11,047 bases of DNA from an uncultured Eubacteriales bacterium. Its GTDB lineage: Bacteria; Bacillota; Clostridia; Oscillospirales; CAG-272. This document shows, piece after piece, positions 6,699-11,047 of the stretch. Within the stretch, counting starts at the first letter, position 1; every line of letters starts with the position of its first letter. The position numbers were made by a program, and so were the translations under genes. Below the pieces are notes generated by a model. The model worked only from the letters and a program-made list of their open reading frames with translations, was not told where the DNA came from and searched no databases. The stretch is taken from NCBI GenBank assembly GCA_900555785.1, contig USMO01000036.1, positions 1 through 11,047 of the forward strand, read 5' to 3'.

Positions 6699-7799
6699 TC
6701 AGTCCTCATAGTAGTGCGGGAACAGCGCTTCCCAGACCTTCATGCAGCCGATGGTGTCGGCAATGGAGGTATGCGCCACGCCGTCCCATTCAATCCCCAG
6801 GCATGCCATGGCATCGCTGAGCGACGTATGCGTCAGCTCGGGGTGATGCTCCTGCATAAAGCGCGTGTATTCCGCAGCCGCGCACCGCACCTTTTCGTGC
6901 AGCGCCGCGCGCTCTGCCTCGGTCGCGTAAATCATTTTGATATGGCTGAAATCGGTCGACACCCCGTAGGCAATCAGGTTGTCCGCGTTTGCGAAAATCT
7001 CCTTGATACGCGGCGTCAGCTCCGAGAGCGTCGGCGCATCGGCAACCATTTCCGGCGTAATACCGTGAATCTTTTCGGTCTTTTTCCATTTCTTGGTATG
7101 TACCGGACGGACATAGGTGTTCATGATCACCTTTCCGGTCGCATCCAGAATCGAAATGGAGATAATCTCGTCGTGGTCGTATACGCCGGTCAACTCCAAG
7201 TCAAAGAACAGCACCCGCTCGCGTTTCATGCCGTAGTGTGCCGCGCGGTGGGCATTCCCCTCTGCCCGGCGAGCTGCCAGGTCGCGCTCAAAGCATGCCC
7301 GACAGAGTTTGCGCATGTAGCGGACGTTCTTTCCGCACTCCACGCACAGCTTCGGCTGCCGGATTGCCTCGCGCTTATCGTAAAGATAGACCGGTCTGCC
7401 TTCCTTTTTCCGCATATACGCCGCCGGCTCGGCAACAATGTCGTAATGCATCTCTGCCAGCCGCTCTGCCGGATAGAGATTCAGCGATGCTGCGCGCCGG
7501 ACGTTGACCCTGCCGATCACCTTTCCGGAATCCAGCGTAATCGGGTCAACCGGTGCCGCCTTGCGCGGAGCATACCAGCTCTCGGGCGGCGCTTCGGTCA
7601 CACGCATCGGGTCGTAATAATAGAGCGGCTCACCGCTTGGCAGACGCACATACGCAACCGGATCTCCCTTCGGCATCAGGTGCATGCGGTCCAGCGTTTC
7701 CTGTGACAGGTATTTCCGCGCCTCTGCCTGATCGGGGCTGAGGCAGGGAATCCCGGCACCGGAGCCGGTTTTGAGAACTTCTTTCAATGGGGGTACCAT
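6699..7799 (-). CDS. DEDDh 3'-5' exonuclease with duplicated N-terminal module and CxxC pairs
   Basis: The protein has 366 residues from ATG 7799. The C-terminal half (about 192-360) is a DnaQ/RNase T-like exonuclease: Exo I FFDLELTG (D200, E202), Exo II NLIAYGVSTDF (D283), Exo III HTSIADT (H343, D348). All DEDDh residues are present, so it should be active on DNA or RNA 3' ends. Between the halves lies C152-x2-C-x10-C-x2-C169, a probable zinc site. The N-terminal part holds two copies of a roughly 37-residue unit (about 30-66 and 108-144) that I do not recognise. The start at 7799 is chosen because AGGAAAGG lies just upstream. An in-frame ATG at 7862 lies inside the promoter region and has no ribosome binding site. 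It heads the long RNA-metabolism operon. The substrate is unknown. Confidence 0.85.
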   Translation of the reverse strand: MVPPLKEVLKTGSGAGIPCLSPDQAEARKYLSQETLDRMHLMPKGDPVAYVRLPSGEPLYYYDPMRVTEAPPESWYAPRKAAPVDPITLDSGKVIGRVNVRRAASLNLYPAERLAEMHYDIVAEPAAYMRKKEGRPVYLYDKREAIRQPKLCVECGKNVRYMRKLCRACFERDLAARRAEGNAHRAAHYGMKRERVLFFDLELTGVYDHDEIISISILDATGKVIMNTYVRPVHTKKWKKTEKIHGITPEMVADAPTLSELTPRIKEIFANADNLIAYGVSTDFSHIKMIYATEAERAALHEKVRCAAAEYTRFMQEHHPELTHTSLSDAMACLGIEWDGVAHTSIADTIGCMKVWEALFPHYYED

Positions 7800-7800
7800 A

Positions 7801-7808
7801 CCTTTCCT
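7801..7808 (-). promoter_or_regulatory. Ribosome binding site deciding the exonuclease start
   Basis: AGGAAAGG on the minus strand ends 1 nt before ATG 7799, with its AGGA core 5 nt away. No comparable site precedes the in-frame ATG at 7862, which favours the shorter protein. Confidence 0.65.
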
Positions 7809-7865
7809 GCAACTTTGGCACGCCGGCGCACGCCCGGCAATGCCGCAAAAAGAACATACCATAAA

Positions 7866-7894
7866 ATTATAGCACATTTTTCGCCGCAATGCAA
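7866..7894 (-). promoter_or_regulatory. Sigma-A-type promoter of the exonuclease-to-rnmV operon
   Basis: On the minus strand, -35 TTGCAT (7894-7889), a 17-nt spacer and -10 TATAAT (7871-7866) are visible, with TGC directly before the -10 (extended -10). The transcription start is expected near 7859, leaving a leader of about 60 nt before ATG 7799. The next seven genes follow with gaps of 24 nt or less, so this is the best candidate to drive all eight. Confidence 0.75.
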
Positions 7895-7932
7895 GACCCC
7901 TGCCGCGATTCCCTTCGCCTTTCCCTTGCATT
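7888..7932. repeat. Inverted repeat AATGCAAG/CTTGCATT across the -35 element
   Basis: Perfect 8-bp arms lie at 7888-7895 and 7925-7932, separated by 29 bp. One arm contains the whole -35 hexamer of the operon promoter and the other touches the end of the tepA-like gene. It could be a looping operator or chance. There is no T-run after either arm, so it does not look like a terminator. Confidence 0.35.
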
Positions 7933-7934
7933 TT

Positions 7935-8690
7935 TCAGGTTTTTTCCTCTGTTTTAGAACAGGAACTGTTATCATTCTTATTTTTCGGGTCTTTTTTCTT
8001 CATTTCGCGCAGGACAGAAAGCGCGCGGTCCAGCCCGCCGATCTCGTCAATCAGCCCGCAGCCGACCGCCTCTTCCGATTCCAGAATCGTCCCGCAGTCG
8101 GTTGCCATCTGGTCCGGGCGCATCATCAGTTCGTTGATTTTTTCCTCTGTTGCGCCGGAATGCGCACAGATGAAGCGCACAATCCGGTCCTGCATTTCCC
8201 GCAGGTAGCGGAAGGATTGCTCCACCCCGATGACCATGCCGTTCACGCGGACCGGGTGCAGCGTCATGGTGGCGCTCGGGACAATCAGCGAGCGCTTTGC
8301 CGCCGTTGCAAGCGGAACGCCGATGGAATGGCTGCCGCCCAGCACCAGCGAAACGGTCGGTTTTGTCATCGAGGCGATGATCTCCGCAATGGCAAGTCCT
8401 GCCTCCACATCCCCGCCCATGGTGTTGAGCATCACCAGCACGCCGTCGATCTCGTCATCCTCTTCAATCGACACCAACAGCGGCAGCAGGTGCTCGTATT
8501 TGGTCGCTTTCTGTCCGTCCGGCAGCAGGTAGTGCCCCTCAATCTGCCCGATGATCGAAATACACTGAAAATGCTCCCGCCGGTTCTCTGCAACCGTGCC
8601 GCCGATCTCCCGGATGTCCTCAAACGCCGCATGCAGCCGGTCCCCTGCGGTCTGCGCCCCTTTTTCGGTCTTCTTTTCCTGACTTTCCAT
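7935..8690 (-). CDS. tepA: TepA-like ClpP-family serine protease
   Basis: This 251-residue cytosolic protein has the ClpP/crotonase fold. The catalytic serine is S122 in GGSHSIGVPLATA, the histidine is H145 in TMTLHPVR, and D198 in QMATDCG is the likely third member; the family's GLIDEIGG closes the domain. SHSIGVP and the HPVRxxGxVIGV stretch match Bacillus TepA (YmfB, 'translocation-enhancing protein') better than housekeeping ClpP. The N terminus (1-40) and C terminus (230-251, Lys/Ser-rich) are charged extensions. TepA has been linked to degrading translocation-blocking or spore-associated small proteins; the substrate here is unknown. The start at 8690 follows GGAGGGAACCGA. The gene ends only 41 bp before the -35 of the next operon and is probably expressed from its own promoter in the divergent region. 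Confidence 0.85.
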   Translation of the reverse strand: MESQEKKTEKGAQTAGDRLHAAFEDIREIGGTVAENRREHFQCISIIGQIEGHYLLPDGQKATKYEHLLPLLVSIEEDDEIDGVLVMLNTMGGDVEAGLAIAEIIASMTKPTVSLVLGGSHSIGVPLATAAKRSLIVPSATMTLHPVRVNGMVIGVEQSFRYLREMQDRIVRFICAHSGATEEKINELMMRPDQMATDCGTILESEEAVGCGLIDEIGGLDRALSVLREMKKKDPKNKNDNSSCSKTEEKT

Positions 8691-8773
8691 TCGGTTCCCT
8701 CCATTTTGACGCTTTTTATTATTATGAACAGAAAAAAGTTTGCTTATGTAAGCGAGATTATGAAAAAAAGGGC
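8691..8773. promoter_or_regulatory. AT-rich divergent control region, tentative tepA promoter
   Basis: This AT-rich stretch separates tepA (minus) from the pduL operon (plus). A tentative minus-strand promoter is TTACAT (8751-8746), a 19-nt spacer and CATAAT (8726-8721); spacing and match are mediocre. A near-palindrome, GCTTATGTAAGC (8742-8753), overlaps that -35 and lies 20 bp upstream of the plus-strand -35, where a regulator could affect both sides. Confidence 0.35.
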
Positions 8774-8802
8774 TTTACATTCGGGTCGAAAAATGGTATA
8801 AT
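8774..8802 (+). promoter_or_regulatory. Strong sigma-A-type promoter of the pduL operon
   Basis: TTTACA (8774-8779), a 17-nt spacer and a perfect TATAAT (8797-8802) are visible, with TGG directly before the -10 (extended -10). The predicted transcription start is near 8809, which leaves a leader of about 155 nt before the pduL ATG. This is the clearest promoter in the window. Confidence 0.85.
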
Positions 8803-8808
8803 AAATGT

Positions 8809-8963
8809 GTATGGGCTTTGCCCTTCAGATGCCGTCCCGGGCTTTGCCCGGACCCACTTGGATATGCAAAGGAAGATTACGGGACACGGAAAACGGCTGA
8901 TGGGACATGCCCTGACTCCACTCTGTTCTGAACAACAAATAATTTAAGGAAGGTTTTGGAGAA
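8809..8963 (+). promoter_or_regulatory. Long structured 5' leader of the pduL-nifU-like-GGGtGRT operon
   Basis: The leader has three short G/C hairpins: GGGC-TTT-GCCC at 8813-8823, a longer one at 8834-8853 whose core is the same 11-mer (8839-8849) extended by further pairs, and GGG-ACATG-CCC at 8902-8912. GCAAAG at 8866-8871 could alternatively pair with CTTTGC of the second hairpin, allowing a structural switch. No T-run terminator precedes the gene. The final part is A-rich, with AAGGAAGG (8946-8953) as the ribosome binding site. I could not match it to a riboswitch class whose conserved core I know. Confidence 0.4.
8813..8849 (+). repeat. Duplicated palindromic 11-mer GGGCTTTGCCC
   Basis: Exact copies lie at 8813-8823 and 8839-8849, 26 nt apart start to start. 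Each folds as a 4-bp stem with a TTT loop; the second is lengthened by flanking complementary bases. Both fall in the transcribed leader. Confidence 0.75.
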
Positions 8964-9539
8964 ATGGAAAACAAGGTTTTGGTTGAAACCTCCGCCCGCC
9001 ACATCCATCTGACTGCAGAAGCGGTTGAGATTCTTTACGGAAAAGGCGCGGAGCTGACCGTCAGAAAACCGCTGAGCCAGCCCGGGCAGTTTGCAGCCGG
9101 CAACGACAAGATTACGCTGGTCGGACCCAAGGGGACCCTTGCGGTCAGCGTGCTGGGTCCGTGCAGAAGCGCGAACCAGGTCGAGCTGTCCTACACCGAT
9201 ATGCGGGCGCTGGGTCTACGCGATGTTCCGGTCAGAGAAAGCGGCGATCTGGCAGGCACGCCGGGGCTGAAAATGGTCGGTCCTGCGGGTGAGGTTGAGC
9301 TGACGGAGGGCGTGATCATTGCAAAGCGCCACATCCACTTCAGCCCTGCCGATGCCGAGGCGTTCGGCGTCAAGGACAAGCAGATTGTCAGCGTGAAGAT
9401 GCTGACCGACCGTCCGGTGATTTTTGAGGACGTGGTCTGCCGCGTCAGCCCGAATTATGCGCTTGCAATGCACATCGACACCGATGAATGCAACGCTGCC
9501 GCCGCGTTCGGAACCGTCTACGGAGAAGTCATCCTCTGA
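8964..9539 (+). CDS. pduL: PduL-type phosphate acyltransferase (phosphotransacylase)
   Basis: This 191-residue protein has the two-barrel PduL layout. Zinc-binding histidines lie in SARHIHLT (residues 10-17) and in AKRHIHFSPADAEAFGV (120-136), and the C-terminal MHIDTDECNAA (169-179) supplies the last conserved histidine, H170. LGPCRSANQVELS (64-76) matches the conserved phosphate/CoA-site region. PduL interconverts acyl-CoA plus phosphate and acyl phosphate plus CoA (propanoyl or acetyl) and can replace Pta in acetate formation or use. The protein starts directly at the catalytic barrel with no N-terminal encapsulation peptide, so it should be cytosolic rather than microcompartment-targeted. 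No acetate kinase or microcompartment gene is in the window. It is the first gene of the operon, 33 nt before the nifU-like gene. Confidence 0.92.
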   Translation: MENKVLVETSARHIHLTAEAVEILYGKGAELTVRKPLSQPGQFAAGNDKITLVGPKGTLAVSVLGPCRSANQVELSYTDMRALGLRDVPVRESGDLAGTPGLKMVGPAGEVELTEGVIIAKRHIHFSPADAEAFGVKDKQIVSVKMLTDRPVIFEDVVCRVSPNYALAMHIDTDECNAAAAFGTVYGEVIL

Positions 9540-9572
9540 TTTCGCAAAAAAAATATCAAGGAGATAGAACAA

Positions 9573-10298
9573 ATGAGCAACGTCAGTGAATGCCCTTACG
9601 CAATGAGTGCCGAAGTTCAGCACCAGTGCAAGGTCACCAAGGGCTGTGACCACGGTCCGGCTCCCCTGCCTGAAGAGGGCAAGTGGATCCAGGCAAAGCA
9701 GATTACCGATATTTCCGGCTACACCCACGGTGTGGGCTGGTGCGCACCGCAGCAGGGAGCCTGCAAGCTCTCGCTGAACATCAAGAACGGCGTCATCGAA
9801 GAAGCGCTGGTGGAAACCGTCGGCTGCTCCGGCATGACCCACTCCGCAGCAATGGCAGCGGAGATTCTGCCCGGCAAGACCATTCTCGAAGCGCTGAACA
9901 CCGACCTGGTGTGCGATGCAATCAACACCGCAATGCGTGAGCTGTTCCTGCAGATCGTCTACGGCAGAAGCCAGTCGGCGTTCTCGGAGGGCGGTCTGGT
10001 CATCGGTGCCGGCATGGAGGACCTGGGCAAGGGTGCGCGCTCGATGGTCGGTACCATGTATGGAACCCGCGAGAAGGGCGTCCGTTACCTCGAAATGACC
10101 GAGGGCTACTGCACGCGCATGGCACTCGACGCAAACAACGAGGTCATCGGCTATGAGTTCGTTTCGCTGGGCAAAATGACCGACTTCATCAAGAAGGGCA
10201 TGGAGCCGAACGAAGCCTACAAGAAGGCAATGGGTCACTACGGCCGCTTCAATCCCGAGGACGGTGCCGTGAAGTACATCGATCCCCGTAAGGACTAA
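9573..10298 (+). CDS. NifU/IscU-like Fe-S cluster scaffold family protein
   Basis: The protein has 241 residues. The centre matches the IscU/NifU_N fold: KLSLNIKNGVIEEALVETVGCSGMTHS (65-91), where GCSG (C85) aligns with the second IscU ligand, then AAEILPGKTILEAL (95-108), a typical IscU stretch. The N-terminal 50 residues hold extra cysteines (C7, C19, C25), and C57 and C64 flank the place of the first IscU ligand. The classical third ligand (HCS-type) is not evident; C114 and C180 are the remaining cysteines. It is far longer than the roughly 130-residue IscU. This form typically sits beside a GGGtGRT-protein gene, as here. A true scaffold role is inferred. AAGGAGAT precedes the start with good spacing, and codon use looks that of a well-expressed gene. 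The GGGtGRT gene follows after 13 nt. Confidence 0.85.
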   Translation: MSNVSECPYAMSAEVQHQCKVTKGCDHGPAPLPEEGKWIQAKQITDISGYTHGVGWCAPQQGACKLSLNIKNGVIEEALVETVGCSGMTHSAAMAAEILPGKTILEALNTDLVCDAINTAMRELFLQIVYGRSQSAFSEGGLVIGAGMEDLGKGARSMVGTMYGTREKGVRYLEMTEGYCTRMALDANNEVIGYEFVSLGKMTDFIKKGMEPNEAYKKAMGHYGRFNPEDGAVKYIDPRKD

Positions 10299-10311
10299 GG
10301 AGGTAGAAGCA

Positions 10312-11047
10312 ATGGCACAGTTTGAAGGATATGAGAGACGCGAGGCGAAGATCCTCGACGTTCTGAAGAAATACGGCATTTCGTCCATTGACGAATGCAA
10401 GGAAATCTGCGACAAGAAGGGTGTTGATGCCTACACCATCGTGCAGGACACCCAGCCGATCTGCTTTGAGAACGCTAAGTGGGCTTACACGGTCGGCGCT
10501 GCAATCGCAATCAAAGAGGCAGAGCGCACCGGCGATAAGAGCGCCGCAACCGCTGCCGCAAACATCGGTATCGGGCTGCAGAGCTTCTGCATCCCCGGCT
10601 CCGTTGCCGAGAACCGCAAGGTCGGTCTGGGTCACGGCAACCTGGGCAAGATGCTGCTCTCCGAGGAGACCGAGTGCTTCTGCTTCCTGGCAGGTCACGA
10701 ATCCTTTGCGGCTGCCGAGGGCGCAATCAAGATTGCTCTGAACGCAAACAAGGTGCGCAAGCAGCCCCTGCGCGTCATTCTGAACGGTCTGGGCAAGGAT
10801 GCGGCTTACATCATCTCCCGCATCAACGGCTTTACCTACTGCAAGACCGAGTTTGACCCCTACACCGAGACGGTCAAGGTCGTTGAGACCAAGGCGTTCT
10901 CGAACGGTCCCCGCGCCGCTGTCAAGTGCTACGGCGCTGACAACGTGCCGGAAGGCGTTGCCATCATGAAGCTGGAGAACGTCGGTGTGTCGATCACCGG
11001 TAACTCCACCAACCCGACCCGCTTCCAGCACCCCGTTGCCGGCACCT
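10312..11047 (+). CDS. GGGtGRT-family protein, N-terminal 245 residues (cut by right edge)
   Basis: The frame opens at ATG 10312 behind a perfect AAGGAGGT that overlaps the preceding stop, and runs off the window. I recognise the family from segments such as TQPICFENAKWAYTVGAA (47-64), SFCIPGSVAENRKVGLGHGN (91-110), ECFCFLAGHESFAAAEGA (121-138) and SITGNSTNPTRFQHPVAGT (227-245). Full-length members have about 330 residues; the naming GGGtGRT motif is expected just past the edge and is not seen. Eight cysteines occur in the visible part (29, 33, 51, 93, 122, 124, 177, 206), many in conserved-looking blocks, suggesting metal or Fe-S binding. Function is unknown to me. Its constant partner is the NifU-like gene directly upstream. 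Confidence 0.88.
   Translation, partial: MAQFEGYERREAKILDVLKKYGISSIDECKEICDKKGVDAYTIVQDTQPICFENAKWAYTVGAAIAIKEAERTGDKSAATAAANIGIGLQSFCIPGSVAENRKVGLGHGNLGKMLLSEETECFCFLAGHESFAAAEGAIKIALNANKVRKQPLRVILNGLGKDAAYIISRINGFTYCKTEFDPYTETVKVVETKAFSNGPRAAVKCYGADNVPEGVAIMKLENVGVSITGNSTNPTRFQHPVAGT

Noticed and set aside
4802..6820. A plus-strand open frame of 672 codons across the phosphoribosyltransferase, thiI and DUF2007 genes
   Set aside because: It is fully antisense to three well-identified genes, its translation has no recognisable family features, and long mirror frames are expected in G+C-rich coding DNA.
7888..7932. A transcription terminator after the tepA-like gene
   Set aside because: The 8-bp arms are separated by 29 bp and are not followed by a T-run; one arm is part of the next promoter.
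7935..8690. Housekeeping ClpP protease subunit
   Set aside because: The SHSIGVP serine context, the HPVR stretch and the charged N- and C-terminal extensions fit TepA; no clpX neighbour is present.
8809..8963. A small SRP RNA, 6S RNA or a known riboswitch in the leader
   Set aside because: The conserved small-SRP loop sequence is absent, 6S length and closing stem are not seen, and no known riboswitch core could be matched by eye.
8964..9010. A microcompartment encapsulation peptide on PduL
   Set aside because: The protein begins directly with the first barrel and RHIH motif at residue 12; there is no amphipathic N-terminal helix and linker.
9216..10415. A minus-strand open frame of 399 codons across pduL, the nifU-like gene and the start of the GGGtGRT gene
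   Set aside because: The plus-strand proteins have clear family motifs and ribosome binding sites; this frame is a mirror of them and has none.

Overview
The window looks like a piece of a Gram-positive Clostridia chromosome, probably an Oscillospirales/Ruminococcaceae-type gut bacterium. The evidence is gene content: an RNase M5-like Toprim protein, a TepA-type ClpP homologue, ThiI without a rhodanese domain, a DUF2007 protein, a short archaeal-type AspRS, and a NifU-like/GGGtGRT gene pair. Most genes sit near 60% G+C, with strong Shine-Dalgarno sites. No rRNA, tRNA, transposase, integrase or CRISPR array is visible. The placement is inference; no 16S or other marker is present.

Left part (1-7799, all minus strand): a consensus-like promoter (TTGCAT-17-TATAAT) near 7866-7894 starts a tightly packed run of eight genes. 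In transcription order they are a DEDDh exonuclease with an unusual duplicated N-terminal module, a DUF2007 protein with an acidic tail, thiI (tRNA 4-thiouridine), a phosphoribosyltransferase, an AspRS, a U32-family protein (RNA hydroxylation family), uppP (undecaprenyl-diphosphatase) and an RNase M5-like maturase. Spacings run from 4-nt overlaps to 24 nt. The common theme is tRNA and rRNA modification, charging and processing, plus nucleotide salvage and cell-wall lipid recycling. A 110-bp gap then separates a partial AAA ATPase gene at the left edge with clearly lower G+C.

Middle (7800-8963): a TepA-like ClpP-family protease gene lies just upstream of the exonuclease promoter. Beyond it is a 273-bp divergent control region with an excellent plus-strand promoter (TTTACA-17-TATAAT, extended -10). 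The promoter is followed by a leader of about 155 nt that contains the same 11-nt hairpin twice.

Right part (8964-11047, plus strand): pduL (phosphate acyltransferase), a NifU/IscU-like Fe-S scaffold protein with unusual cysteine placement, and the first 245 codons of a GGGtGRT-family protein, cut by the window edge. The scaffold/GGGtGRT pair is a recurrent gene pair of unknown function, to my knowledge. Its co-transcription with pduL behind a structured leader is the best candidate here for an undescribed system. It may link acyl-phosphate/acyl-CoA metabolism to Fe-S or other metal chemistry, but that link is speculation.
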